In this document: positions 46,350 through 54,531 of the stretch, in pieces
How positions within the stretch are numbered: the stretch's first letter is position 1
How the letters are laid out: the number at the start of each line of letters is the position of its first letter
Virus record (IMG/VR): IMGVR_UViG_3300027710_001068
Span: 1 to 64,000 of that record
DNA: 64,000 bases
Direction: 5' to 3' (one strand)
From: a virus
Program-made: the position numbers and the translations under genes
Notes under the pieces: generated by a model
Databases searched by the model: none
Told to the model about the DNA's origin: nothing
What the model saw: the letters and a program-made list of their open reading frames with translations, nothing else

Positions 46350-46783
46350 TGAAAAAATTCCTTTTGCTTTTGGCCCTGTTGCCTTTGTTTGCTTTTGCTC
46401 AAAAAGAAAAAGCTGGTGTCACTTATGATGTTGTCCTTACTAGAGTGATTGATGGAGATACAGTTGCTTTCCAAGCTAACTGGTTGCCTGAGCCATTGAA
46501 AAAGGAATTATCAATTCGTGTATTTGGTGTCGATACTCCTGAAAAGAGTTTCCGTGCCAAGTGCCCAAGTGAGGCTGCACGTGGTGAAGCGGCGTCTGCT
46601 TTTACTAAACAAATGATTAATGCATCTACCAAACGTCAGATCGTAATGATGGATTGGGATAAGTATGGTGGAAGAGTGTTGGGAGATGTCTTGCTTGATG
46701 GTAAGAGTCTTCGTCAACAATTAATTGCTAATGGTTTTGCTCGTGAGTATTACGGCGAAGCTAAAACATCTTGGTGTGAATAA
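46349..46783 (+). CDS. Exported thermonuclease (SNase-like)
   Basis: The 144-residue protein has a clear signal peptide (MKKFLLLLALLPLFAFAQ) followed by a staphylococcal-nuclease domain: VIDGDTVAF near residue 31, FGVDTPEKSF with conserved Arg/Asp, and DKYGGRVLGDVLLDG with Arg. These enzymes degrade DNA and RNA with calcium. Export to the periplasm during lysis would break down released host DNA or free DNA. It overlaps the endolysin gene by one base, suggesting co-expression at lysis. Confidence 0.9.
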   Translation: MKKFLLLLALLPLFAFAQKEKAGVTYDVVLTRVIDGDTVAFQANWLPEPLKKELSIRVFGVDTPEKSFRAKCPSEAARGEAASAFTKQMINASTKRQIVMMDWDKYGGRVLGDVLLDGKSLRQQLIANGFAREYYGEAKTSWCE

Positions 46784-46792
46784 GGAATAAAA

Positions 46793-47314
46793 ATGTTCGG
46801 AAAAAAAGAAGAAAAAGTAGAAGAAGTTAAAAAGCCCGATGAAGATTGGATGACCAAAAAATGGCGTCCGATGATGGCCATGATGTACATGACGTGCTGT
46901 TTGTTTGACTTTGCTCTATTCCCAATCATGTTTACAATTGTTCAGTTCTGGGAAGTCCAGGCTGCCAACGATGCATTTCGTCAATGGGTTCCTATCACAC
47001 TACAAGGCGGTGGGTTGTTCCACGTTGCCATGGGTGGTGTGTTAGGTGTTTCAGCTTACGGTAGAACACAAGAAAAAGTAGCAGGAGCTGCAAATGTATC
47101 AACAAGTACGCAAACAATCAGTGCTCCAGCACCTAGCTTATCTGCGCCAATACCGTCAGCCGCCCCTGCTCCCGCACCAAGTTGGACTCCCCCTCCAGCC
47201 CAGCAGTTTGCAGCCGCAGCTCCGACGCCAGCATTTGAACAACCTCTAAATAATATATCGGCTGGTTTCGGTGGCAAAAAAGCTCCTCCAGCAGCTCCAG
47301 AACCATTACTGTAA
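46793..47314 (+). CDS. Holin-like membrane protein
   Basis: The 173-residue protein has a charged N-terminus (FGKKEEKVEEVKKPDEDW), then WRPMMAMMYMTCCLFDFALF and following hydrophobic segments, about two to three membrane helices over residues 28-92. A long proline/alanine-rich tail follows. The layout matches three-helix phage holins of the RP..Y type. Its place after endolysin and nuclease genes strongly supports a holin or antiholin role. The proline tail is unusual. Confidence 0.7.
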   Translation: MFGKKEEKVEEVKKPDEDWMTKKWRPMMAMMYMTCCLFDFALFPIMFTIVQFWEVQAANDAFRQWVPITLQGGGLFHVAMGGVLGVSAYGRTQEKVAGAANVSTSTQTISAPAPSLSAPIPSAAPAPAPSWTPPPAQQFAAAAPTPAFEQPLNNISAGFGGKKAPPAAPEPLL

Positions 47315-47322
47315 GGTAACTT

Positions 47323-47541
47323 ATGAAAAAAATCATTAACACAACAGCCGCTATTGCTTTAGCACTTTTTTTTACTACATCGGCTATGGCTGGTGGTGAG
47401 ATGAAAGAAGTTTGTCACGATAAGGTGGACAAAGCTGGTAAGCCAGTGATGGACAAGAAGACTGGCAAGCCAGCACAAGAGTGCAAAATGATCAAGGTTC
47501 ATAAGAAACTTGAAGGGACTAAAGTCCCTGACAAGAAGTAA
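47323..47541 (+). CDS. Small secreted protein, 72 aa
   Basis: A cleavable-type signal peptide (MKKIINTTAAIALALFF then TTSAMAGG) leads a 48-residue basic, lysine-rich mature part with two cysteines (EVCHDKVDKAGKPV, PAQECKMIKVHKK). The pair could form a disulphide in the periplasm. No family is recognised. It lies in the lysis region between two membrane protein genes and may aid lysis or protect against superinfection. Confidence 0.7.
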   Translation: MKKIINTTAAIALALFFTTSAMAGGEMKEVCHDKVDKAGKPVMDKKTGKPAQECKMIKVHKKLEGTKVPDKK

Positions 47542-47543
47542 TC

Positions 47544-47771
47544 ATGGAACTATTTGACACAACCTCAAGGATTGCTGTTTTGGAAAATCAACTTACAAAC
47601 CTTGGATCTGAACTGAAAGAATTTAGACACGATTCTAAAGAACAGCACAAGCAGATGATGGAGAAGATCAGTGATATTGATGAACGCCTAACAGTCCTTG
47701 AAAAATGGCGTTGGATGATTATTGGTGGTGCTGCTGTACTAGGCTTCATGGCTGCTCATTTTATAAAGTAG
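47544..47771 (+). CDS. Coiled-coil protein with C-terminal membrane anchor
   Basis: The 75-residue protein has a helical coiled-coil region (ISRIAVLENQLTNLGSEL-like, with SDIDERLTVLEKWRW) and ends with a hydrophobic segment MIIGGAAVLGFMAAHFIK. This layout is that of XhlA/hemolysin-type small lysis proteins. It is the last gene before the inverted GIY-YIG insertion. Lysis function is inferred from layout and neighbourhood. Confidence 0.65.
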   Translation: MELFDTTSRIAVLENQLTNLGSELKEFRHDSKEQHKQMMEKISDIDERLTVLEKWRWMIIGGAAVLGFMAAHFIK

Positions 47772-47799
47772 TTGACCCAAAAATGTAAACTTGTATAAT
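47772..47799 (+). promoter_or_regulatory. Promoter originally serving the primase gene
   Basis: TTGACC (47772-47777), 16 bases and TATAAT (47794-47799) make a strong promoter. CAGCTC (47800-47805) directly after it pairs with GAGCTG (47830-47835) across the ATG of the left repeat copy. The GIY-YIG element now separates the promoter from the primase gene. Confidence 0.8.
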
Positions 47800-47822
47800 C
47801 AGCTCTGCGCCCTGAAAGATCT

Positions 47823-48404
47823 TTATAATGAGCTGGTTGTATCGTGTTTGTGCCATCTGGCCAGGTTTCCAAGATTGGTTACCTTACCACATATTGGACA
47901 TTCCAGGAAGCAATTGAGCTTTTTGGCATTTCCTACTTTACCGTAATTGGGATTTAATGGTCCTCTCTTACTCAGACTTATTTTAGCATTTCTTTCCGGA
48001 GTAATTACGGGGCGATCGCCCTTAACAAAAGAACCTTTATTAGTTCTTAATATACTCATTGGATTATGTTTCTTCATTCTTTCGCTAGCAGCTTTCCTTT
48101 TCTCCAAGCTATTGGAGTCACCTCCACCCTCATTCATGTTGTATCCACCACGCCCAAAGGAATCGTATTCCTTTATGAAAAAGGGTTCCATCTCGTTAAG
48201 TGTGTGAAGCTTATCAAGTGATTCATACAACACTTCAAATGTAAAGTTAGACAGTCCATACTTTTTTATGGCTCTATACAAAGCTTTTGATTGTGAACCA
48301 TTGCACGATTTGTGTGCAATCCACCTTCTCTTGACATTTTCAGTAAAACCAATATAATGTTTGTTATTAACTGTATTTGTTATTTTGTAAATTGAAAAAA
48401 CCAT
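47823..48404 (-). CDS. GIY-YIG homing endonuclease
   Basis: This is the only convincing minus-strand gene in the window. The 193-residue protein starts with the GIY-YIG core (SIYKITNTVNNKHYIGFT, then RRWIAHKS with catalytic Arg) and contains FEVLYESLDKLHTLNEMEPFFI with the catalytic Glu. It ends with a zinc-finger-like CPICGKVTNLGNLARWHKHDT that probably binds the target DNA. Such free-standing enzymes cut alleles lacking them to copy themselves. Its last codons lie in the left direct repeat, so its C-terminus is made from target sequence. Confidence 0.92.
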   Translation of the reverse strand: MVFSIYKITNTVNNKHYIGFTENVKRRWIAHKSCNGSQSKALYRAIKKYGLSNFTFEVLYESLDKLHTLNEMEPFFIKEYDSFGRGGYNMNEGGGDSNSLEKRKAASERMKKHNPMSILRTNKGSFVKGDRPVITPERNAKISLSKRGPLNPNYGKVGNAKKLNCFLECPICGKVTNLGNLARWHKHDTTSSL

Positions 48405-48451
48405 TTGTGCCCTTTGTGTGCAGATAAGGTATATATTATTATGAGCTGGTT
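47828..48451. mobile_element. GIY-YIG homing endonuclease insertion with flanking direct repeats
   Basis: The 11-base sequence ATGAGCTGGTT occurs at 47828-47838 and again at 48441-48451, where it is the start of the primase gene. With one mismatch the repeat extends to 15 bases. Everything between is an opposite-strand GIY-YIG gene and little else. The layout is what insertion with duplication of the target would leave: the primase start codon is rebuilt on the right side, and the left copy and original promoter are left behind. Confidence 0.75.
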
Positions 48452-49457
48452 AGAAGAAAAATATATTAATCTTTTATCGAATAGGTTTTCTAGGTTTGTT
48501 AGAAAAGGTGCCAACCTTTGGAATTTTAGGTGTTATCTTTGTGGTGATTCCCAAAAGAACAAACTAAAAGCCAGAGGGTACCTGTTCGCACAGAACGGTG
48601 AGTACTTCTATCGCTGTCACAATTGCTCAGCGTCACTTAACTTCAAACAATTCCTTAACAGCGTCGATCCGATCATAGCTGATGAGTTCTCTAAAGAGAA
48701 GTTCATGGAGAAAACTGGGATTGTAGCAACTGCAAAGCCTGTTGAGAAGGACATTGGCAAGTTCTTGCAACCTAAGTTCATTAAGTACACCGCTTTAAAC
48801 ACGTTAAAAAAGGTTTCTCAGCTCGATCCTGCACATCCTGTTAAGAGATACGTGATGAGCCGGAAAATCCCTTCTACGATGCATTTCAAGCTGTTCTATG
48901 CACCAAAATTCAAACAGTTTGTTAATTCTCTGATCCCTGACAAGTTTAACACCGATATTGATGAGCCAAGGTTAATTATCCCGTTTGTTGATCAAAATCA
49001 ACAACTGATAGGATTTCAAGGCAGAAACTTTAGTAAAGATGGTATCCGGTACATAACTATCATGTTGGATGAGACGAAGCCTAAGGTTTACGGACTTGAG
49101 AGTGTCAACCTTAACGAGACGTTTTATGTGTTTGAGGGTCCAATTGATTCTATGTTCATCAAGAACTCGATTGCAATGGCTGGAGCTAGCTTGGATAAAC
49201 TTTTAGAGCCACATAAATCAAAGGCTGTCATGGTGTTTGATAATGAGCCAAGGAATAAGGAAATCGTTCGAACAATTGAGAAGTATATACAGAATGGATA
49301 TAATGTTGTGATATGGCCTGATCATATCCTGCAAAAGGATGTCAATGATATGGTGTTAGCTGGGTTCAAGCCTGTTGATCTAAAACTAATTATAGACAAT
49401 AATACGTTCAAGGGTTTAGCTGCTCTTGTTAAATTTAATAACTGGAAAAAAATATGA
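48441..49457 (+). CDS. 61: DNA primase gp61
   Basis: The 338-residue primase makes RNA primers for lagging-strand synthesis with helicase gp41. A zinc-binding domain is seen as CYLCGDSQKNK and CHNCSASL (residues about 29-62), followed by the TOPRIM-like catalytic part with FYVFEGPIDSMFI near 228 and AVMVFDNEPRNK near 262. The start at 48441 is the right copy of the repeat that flanks the inserted endonuclease. Only a weak -10-like TATATA precedes it and no Shine-Dalgarno sequence, consistent with a displaced regulatory region. Confidence 0.93.
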   Translation: MSWLEEKYINLLSNRFSRFVRKGANLWNFRCYLCGDSQKNKLKARGYLFAQNGEYFYRCHNCSASLNFKQFLNSVDPIIADEFSKEKFMEKTGIVATAKPVEKDIGKFLQPKFIKYTALNTLKKVSQLDPAHPVKRYVMSRKIPSTMHFKLFYAPKFKQFVNSLIPDKFNTDIDEPRLIIPFVDQNQQLIGFQGRNFSKDGIRYITIMLDETKPKVYGLESVNLNETFYVFEGPIDSMFIKNSIAMAGASLDKLLEPHKSKAVMVFDNEPRNKEIVRTIEKYIQNGYNVVIWPDHILQKDVNDMVLAGFKPVDLKLIIDNNTFKGLAALVKFNNWKKI

Positions 49458-50026
49458 TGAAGTATAAGAATTATGACTACGTAGCTGGTCAAGAAGCATT
49501 TTTGAGTAGCGCAGAGGTCGAACTCTTACAGAGATACGCAGGCAAGCTACCAGCTCAACCCGGTAAAATGGGCGTTGATGGTGCTACAGAAGACGAGTCA
49601 ATGAGAAAATCAGTAGTTAAGTGGATAGGCAATGATCCTGAAGTAAAATGGCTCAATGATAAAATATTCAATATGGTTAGAAATGTTAATGAAGAATTCT
49701 TTCATATGGATATTACAAGCTTTGAAGATTTACAACACACAACATACAAAGCTGGTGGTGGGTTCTACGGTGTCCATATGGATACATTCATAAATGCTTT
49801 CCCACAAAGAAAGATATCGTTTACAATCCAATTGAGTGATGCTGTTGATTATGAGGGTGGGCAAATGAAGATTTATAACAAAGACTTTATAAACCCATTC
49901 ATTGCTTCTAAATCTAAAGGATCGTTGGTTATATTTCACTCAATGATGCTCCATGAAGTTACACCAGTTACAAAGGGTGTGAGAAGCTCTCTTGTAGGAT
50001 GGGTTTCTGGCCCCCCAATGAAATAA
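49454..50026 (+). CDS. 2-oxoglutarate/Fe(II) oxygenase, prolyl hydroxylase-like
   Basis: The 190-residue protein resembles PKHD-type dioxygenases. The iron site is H-x-D in GVHMDTF near residue 108, with a distal His in LHEVTPVTKGVRSSLVGWV where Arg binds 2-oxoglutarate. RKISFTIQLSDAVDYEGGQM is the central strand region. Enzymes of this type hydroxylate proline in proteins or other substrates. Related oxygenases are frequent in aquatic T4-like phages. The ATG overlaps the primase stop by four bases; a second ATG follows directly. Confidence 0.9.
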   Translation: MMKYKNYDYVAGQEAFLSSAEVELLQRYAGKLPAQPGKMGVDGATEDESMRKSVVKWIGNDPEVKWLNDKIFNMVRNVNEEFFHMDITSFEDLQHTTYKAGGGFYGVHMDTFINAFPQRKISFTIQLSDAVDYEGGQMKIYNKDFINPFIASKSKGSLVIFHSMMLHEVTPVTKGVRSSLVGWVSGPPMK

Positions 50027-50036
50027 GAGATATACA

Positions 50037-50711
50037 ATGAAGGCTAAGTTAGTATCGTATAGTCAGACAGACCCATCGGATCCAATCCTCAACGCCGCTC
50101 TCAATCAACAAGAGCTTATTGCTTACTGTGCTAGGGTATCAAACCCAACCAATCAACAAAGCAATCAAACAAGCGACAAGCTGTTGCAGTATCTGATCAA
50201 TCATAAGCACTGGTCACCTTTTGAGATGGTCAGTGTTTGTATGGAAATTGAAACGACACGTGACATTGCTCGTCAGTTACTTCGTCATCGCTCATTCAGT
50301 TTTCAAGAGTATAGTCAGCGTTATGCTGATCCAACTAAAGACCTAGATTTTGTAATACGGGAAGCACGTCTCCAAGATCCAAAAAATCGTCAAAATAGTA
50401 TTGAGACTGATGATTTTTGGCTCAAACTGCAGTGGGATAAGGCACAACAACGTGTAATTATGGCTGCTCGTGAAGAATATAATTGGGCAATTAGTATGGG
50501 AATTGCTAAGGAACAAGCCCGCGCCGTCCTGCCGGAAGGATTGACTGTTTCACGTCTTTTAGTCAACGGAACTTTGCGCTCATGGATCCACTATATAGAG
50601 CTCAGATCCGGAAACGGGACTCAGTTGGAGCATATTGAAATTGCTATAGAATGTGCTAAAGCGATTGCAAAAATATTCCCGATGGTTGACAATTTTGTAC
50701 AGAAAAATTAA
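50037..50711 (+). CDS. thyX: Flavin-dependent thymidylate synthase ThyX
   Basis: The 224-residue enzyme makes dTMP from dUMP using FAD and methylene-tetrahydrofolate. The ThyX signature RHRSFSFQEYSQRYADP lies near residues 83-99. LRSWIHYIELRSGNGTQLEHIEIA carries the C-terminal substrate-binding part. It links with dCMP deaminase and the dCTP-deaminase-like protein to form a dTMP supply line, and with ribonucleotide reductase genes downstream. Confidence 0.97.
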   Translation: MKAKLVSYSQTDPSDPILNAALNQQELIAYCARVSNPTNQQSNQTSDKLLQYLINHKHWSPFEMVSVCMEIETTRDIARQLLRHRSFSFQEYSQRYADPTKDLDFVIREARLQDPKNRQNSIETDDFWLKLQWDKAQQRVIMAAREEYNWAISMGIAKEQARAVLPEGLTVSRLLVNGTLRSWIHYIELRSGNGTQLEHIEIAIECAKAIAKIFPMVDNFVQKN

Positions 50712-50717
50712 TAAATA
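50710..50717 (+). promoter_or_regulatory. Possible variant late promoter before spanin genes
   Basis: AATAAATA, one base off the late consensus, ends seven bases before the ATG at 50725, and no Shine-Dalgarno sequence is present. The spacing equals that of the leaderless tail tube gene. Late expression would suit lysis genes, but the box is imperfect. Confidence 0.35.
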
Positions 50718-50724
50718 ATCCACG

Positions 50725-51171
50725 ATGTGGTTTCTATCTTTTATTCCTTCTTGGTATGTCCATATCATTCCTCTCTCAGCATTGGCGATCATCTTCGCCA
50801 GTATGTTTCTCAAAGTAATTCCCTTTGTAAGTACTTACTACATTCCCATTAGAATAATAGGTTTTGTATTGCTTTGCTTTGGTATTTTCTTTGAGGGTGG
50901 TTTGTATATGAACCAACAGTGGACTGCTAAAGTTAAAGAGATGGAAGAGAAGATTGCTGTTGCAGAGGCAAAGAGCAAGGAAGAGAATGTAAGGATTGTT
51001 GAAAAGTTTATAGTTAAGCAGAATGTTATCAGGGAAAAGGGAGAAGAAATTATAAAGTACATTGATAAAGAAATTATTAAGTATGATGTGAAATTTGCTC
51101 CTGGTGGACAGTGTGAAATTCCTAAAGAGTTTGTTGAAGCTGTTAATAAAGTAGCAAAGGATGGTAAGTGA
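50725..51171 (+). CDS. Inner-membrane spanin candidate (Rz-like)
   Basis: The 148-residue protein has two hydrophobic N-terminal helices (WYVHIIPLSALAIIFASMFL and IRIIGFVLLCFGIFFEGG) followed by a periplasmic coiled coil (KVKEMEEKIAVAEAKSKEEN to EIIKYIDKEIIK). This is the layout of an i-spanin, which with an outer-membrane lipoprotein fuses the two membranes in the last lysis step. Classical Rz has one helix, so the extra helix is unusual. It overlaps the lipoprotein gene by four bases. Confidence 0.7.
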   Translation: MWFLSFIPSWYVHIIPLSALAIIFASMFLKVIPFVSTYYIPIRIIGFVLLCFGIFFEGGLYMNQQWTAKVKEMEEKIAVAEAKSKEENVRIVEKFIVKQNVIREKGEEIIKYIDKEIIKYDVKFAPGGQCEIPKEFVEAVNKVAKDGK

Positions 51172-51425
51172 AATACCTTGTTCTACCACTACTGCTGACA
51201 GGATGTGCTACTAACATTCCTGTTGTGATGAAGTTTCCTGAGGCTCCTACCGTGCTAATGGAAAAGTGTCCTCAGTTGAAGTTTTTAGAACAAGACCCTA
51301 AGTTAAGTGATGTTGCTAAAACGGTAGCAATCAACTATACTACTTACTATGAGTGTGCATTGAAAGTTGAGTCCTGGATCGGATGGTACCAGGCACAAAA
51401 AGTAATATTTGAGTCAGTTAAGTAA
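51168..51425 (+). CDS. Outer-membrane spanin lipoprotein candidate (Rz1-like)
   Basis: The 85-residue protein starts with a lipoprotein signal (MKYLVLPLLLTGCATN) whose lipobox is LTGC. The mature part begins with PVVMKFPEAPTVLMEKCPQL and then a short helix, as in o-spanins of T4-like phages. It overlaps the coiled-coil membrane protein gene by four bases. The pair is separated from the endolysin and holin genes by about 4 kb. Confidence 0.8.
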   Translation: MKYLVLPLLLTGCATNIPVVMKFPEAPTVLMEKCPQLKFLEQDPKLSDVAKTVAINYTTYYECALKVESWIGWYQAQKVIFESVK

Positions 51426-51462
51426 CTGCTCATTCGTTTAATAAAATAAGAAGATTGGAAAT

Positions 51463-53256
51463 ATGAGTACAGTACATGGTATAACGGTAGACTATTCTCG
51501 TGATGATTTGTTTGATGAGTTGGGAAAACTAAGACTGAAAGAAAGCTACATGAAGGATGATGAAGTGTCTCCTCAAGAAAGGTTTGCGTTTGTATCTAAT
51601 GCATTCGGTAGTGATAAAGAACATGCTCAACGTTTGTATGAGTATTCTAGTAAACATTGGCTTTCCTATAGTACACCTATTCTCAGTTTTGGGCGTAGTG
51701 CTCGTGGCCTTCCTATATCATGTTTCTTACCTTATCTACACGATAGTTCATCTGGGTTGGTGGATACGCTTTCAGAAGTAAATTGGCTCAGCATGCTGGG
51801 CGGAGGAGTTGGAATTGGTATTGGAATTCGCTCAGCGGATGATAAGTCGGTTGGAGTCATGCCCCACCTTCGCACATATGACGCATCATCTCTCGCTTAT
51901 CGACAAGGTAGGACTCGTCGTGGTAGTTATGCCGCTTATCTTGATATTAGTCATCCGGATATTCTCATATTTTTAGAGATGAGAAAACCAACTGGTGATC
52001 CCAATATGAGGACCCAGAACTTGCATCATGGTATCAACATACCAGATTCGTTTATGCAACTTGTTGAACGTTGTATGCTTGACCCAGAAGCTAATGATGA
52101 TTGGGAATTGAAAGATCCCCACAACGGTGAAGTACGTGAAGTGGTATCTGCTAAGCACTTGTGGCAATCTATCATGGAAATGAGAATGCATACAGGAGAA
52201 CCTTACTTGCATTTCATTGATACTAGTAACCGTGCTATGCCTGAGTTTCAAAAGAAGCTTGGGTTGAGTATCAAGCAATCAAATTTGTGCAGTGAAATTA
52301 TTTTACCAACAGATAAGGACCGTACGGCAGTATGTTGCTTATCTTCTTTGAACTTGGAGTATTATGATGATTGGAAAAATGACCGACTTTTTCTTCGGGA
52401 CGTTGCTGAGATGCTCGATAACGTCCTTCAGCATTTCATTGATAATGCTCCTGACAGCATATCGCGCGCAAGATTTAGTGCTACTCGCGAACGGTCTATT
52501 GGTATTGGTGCTCTCGGTTGGCATGCCTATCTACAAAGGAATAACATCCCGTGGGAATCGGCGCTCGCAGTAAGTACCAATCATAAAATCTTTGGTTATA
52601 TTAGAGGAGCACTTAACAATGCTAATGTCGAAATTGGAAGAGTTCGCGGAGAAGCACCTGATGCAATGGGGACAGGGCAGCGCTTTAGCCACCTTATGGC
52701 TATTGCTCCTAATGCTTCTAGTTCAATTATCATGGGTAACACTAGTCCTAGTATCGAGCCTTACAGAGCTAATGCCTATCGTCAAGACACTCTTTCAGGT
52801 TCTCATCTGACAAAGAATAAGTGGTTAGATAAAATCATTAAGGAAAAATGTGAAGAGAACAATAAGTTGGACTATAGCGAAGTCTGGTCAAGTATCATCG
52901 CCAACGATGGAAGTGTTCAACATCTCGAGTTCCTCGATGACTGGAGCAAAGACGTATTTAAGACCTCAATGGAAATTGATCAGCGATGGCTTGTACAGCA
53001 TGCAGCAGACAGACAAGTTTACATTGATCAAGCCCAGTCAGTTAACTTATTCTTCAGGCCTGACTCACACCTCAAGTATCTCCATGCAGTCCACTTTCAA
53101 GCCTGGAAGCAAGGTCTCAAGACGTTATATTATTGCAGATCTGAAAAGATTGGTAAGGCTGACAAAGTCTCTAAAAAGATCGAACGAAAAGTTATTGAAG
53201 AGATTGACATGAAGGCACTTGCTTCCGAAGACGTTTGTTTAGCTTGCGAAGGATAG
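51463..53256 (+). CDS. nrdA: Class I ribonucleotide reductase alpha subunit NrdA
   Basis: The 597-residue enzyme reduces ribonucleotides to deoxyribonucleotides. The catalytic N-x-C-x-E is NLCSE near residue 275. Redox cysteines appear in PISCFLPYL near 85 and at the end in DVCLACEG. It lacks the N-terminal ATP-cone of cellular NrdA (about 760 residues), so dATP feedback control through that domain would be lost. It is followed by a thioredoxin-like gene and nrdB, an organised unit. Confidence 0.96.
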   Translation: MSTVHGITVDYSRDDLFDELGKLRLKESYMKDDEVSPQERFAFVSNAFGSDKEHAQRLYEYSSKHWLSYSTPILSFGRSARGLPISCFLPYLHDSSSGLVDTLSEVNWLSMLGGGVGIGIGIRSADDKSVGVMPHLRTYDASSLAYRQGRTRRGSYAAYLDISHPDILIFLEMRKPTGDPNMRTQNLHHGINIPDSFMQLVERCMLDPEANDDWELKDPHNGEVREVVSAKHLWQSIMEMRMHTGEPYLHFIDTSNRAMPEFQKKLGLSIKQSNLCSEIILPTDKDRTAVCCLSSLNLEYYDDWKNDRLFLRDVAEMLDNVLQHFIDNAPDSISRARFSATRERSIGIGALGWHAYLQRNNIPWESALAVSTNHKIFGYIRGALNNANVEIGRVRGEAPDAMGTGQRFSHLMAIAPNASSSIIMGNTSPSIEPYRANAYRQDTLSGSHLTKNKWLDKIIKEKCEENNKLDYSEVWSSIIANDGSVQHLEFLDDWSKDVFKTSMEIDQRWLVQHAADRQVYIDQAQSVNLFFRPDSHLKYLHAVHFQAWKQGLKTLYYCRSEKIGKADKVSKKIERKVIEEIDMKALASEDVCLACEG

Positions 53257-53260
53257 AAAA

Positions 53261-53536
53261 ATGGAAGTATTAAGATTTACAGCATCATGGTGTCAACCAT
53301 GTAAGGCATTAGCTCAACAACTAAATGAGCTTGAATTGAATGAATATATTACAGTCATTGATATCGATGAGCAACCTGAAATAGCAAAGCAATATGGGGT
53401 AAATACTGTTCCTATGCTAATGGTAATTGATAATAATAAAGAAGTATCGAGACTCCGTGGTGTTAGAGCAAAAGATCTTTTAATAGATTGGTTTCCTAAA
53501 ACAATTAATAACAACATAGTCAAATTTAATAACTAA
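53261..53536 (+). CDS. Thioredoxin-like protein
   Basis: The 91-residue thioredoxin-fold protein has active site WCQPC at residues 10-14, and IDIDEQPEIAKQYGVNTVPMLMVIDN with the cis-proline in TVPM. Lying between nrdA and nrdB, it is the likely electron donor for ribonucleotide reductase, reducing the C-terminal CxxC of NrdA. Glutaredoxin-like alternatives are less likely because the WCxPC form is typical of thioredoxin. Confidence 0.92.
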   Translation: MEVLRFTASWCQPCKALAQQLNELELNEYITVIDIDEQPEIAKQYGVNTVPMLMVIDNNKEVSRLRGVRAKDLLIDWFPKTINNNIVKFNN

Positions 53537-53537
53537 A

Positions 53538-54530
53538 ATGAACGCAAAAAGAAAATCAAGACTAACAGATGAACGTAGTTCGTTCAAACCATTTAACTAT
53601 CCATGGGCTTACGATGCTTGGTTAAAGCATGAACAAAGCCACTGGCTTCATACAGAAGTTCCAATGCTTGAGGATGTCAAGGATTGGAAAGGTAAATTGT
53701 CCGTTGAAGAGAAGATGTTCCTCACACACATCTTTAGATTCTTCACACAAGGAGATATTGATGTTGCTGGTGGTTACGTTAACAACTACCTTCCTTACTT
53801 CCCACAACCAGAAGTGCGAATGATGTTGCTTGGATTTGCTGCTCGCGAAGCTCTACACATCGCTGCTTACTCTCATTTGATTGAGACTCTTGGACTTCCA
53901 GAAACAATGTACAATCAGTTTCTTGAGTATGCAGAGATGAAAGAGAAGCATGACTATGTACTAGACATCTCTCAGCAAAACTCTACTAAAGAGAATACTG
54001 CCAAACACATTGCTGTATTTTCAGCCTTTACAGAAGGCATGCAGCTATTCAGCTCATTCATTATGTTGTTGAATTTCCCGCGTCATGGAAAGATGAAGGG
54101 GATGGGTCAAATTGTTACTTGGTCAATTGTTGATGAGACTCAACACTGTGAGGGTATGATTAAACTATTCAGAACATACATTCAAGAGAATCCGGAGATT
54201 TGGAACGATGAGCTTAAAGGACAATTGTATACAATTGCTGAAAAGATGGTTCTACTCGAAGACAGGTTTATTGATCTGGCATTCAGCATGGGCGGTATGG
54301 TTGGTCTTAACGCTGATGACGTTAAACGTTATATCCGCTATATTACTGACCGTCGCCTTATCAGTCTTGGTCTTAAGGGAATTATGAAGGTGAAGAAGAA
54401 TCCTCTACCATGGGTCGAGGAAATGATTAATGCTCCCACACACACTAACTTTTTTGAAAACAGAGCAACAGACTATGCTAAGGGTGCACACTCCGGCACA
54501 TGGGATGATGTTTGGGCAAAGGCCGCTTAA
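53538..54530 (+). CDS. nrdB: Class I ribonucleotide reductase beta subunit NrdB
   Basis: The 330-residue protein is the diiron radical subunit. Iron ligands and radical tyrosine are seen in order: FTQGDIDVAGGYVNNYLP, AREALHIAAYSHLIETL (Glu, His and Tyr), AFTEGMQLFSSF and DETQHCEGM (Glu and His). It starts one base after the thioredoxin-like stop. The C-terminal tail would bind NrdA. Confidence 0.96.
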   Translation: MNAKRKSRLTDERSSFKPFNYPWAYDAWLKHEQSHWLHTEVPMLEDVKDWKGKLSVEEKMFLTHIFRFFTQGDIDVAGGYVNNYLPYFPQPEVRMMLLGFAAREALHIAAYSHLIETLGLPETMYNQFLEYAEMKEKHDYVLDISQQNSTKENTAKHIAVFSAFTEGMQLFSSFIMLLNFPRHGKMKGMGQIVTWSIVDETQHCEGMIKLFRTYIQENPEIWNDELKGQLYTIAEKMVLLEDRFIDLAFSMGGMVGLNADDVKRYIRYITDRRLISLGLKGIMKVKKNPLPWVEEMINAPTHTNFFENRATDYAKGAHSGTWDDVWAKAA

Positions 54531-54531
54531 T

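Noticed and set aside
47828-47917. Short frame starting at the left copy of the primase start (MSWLYRV...)
   Set aside because: It runs only 29 codons into the antisense endonuclease gene; it is best seen as a relic of the displaced primase start.
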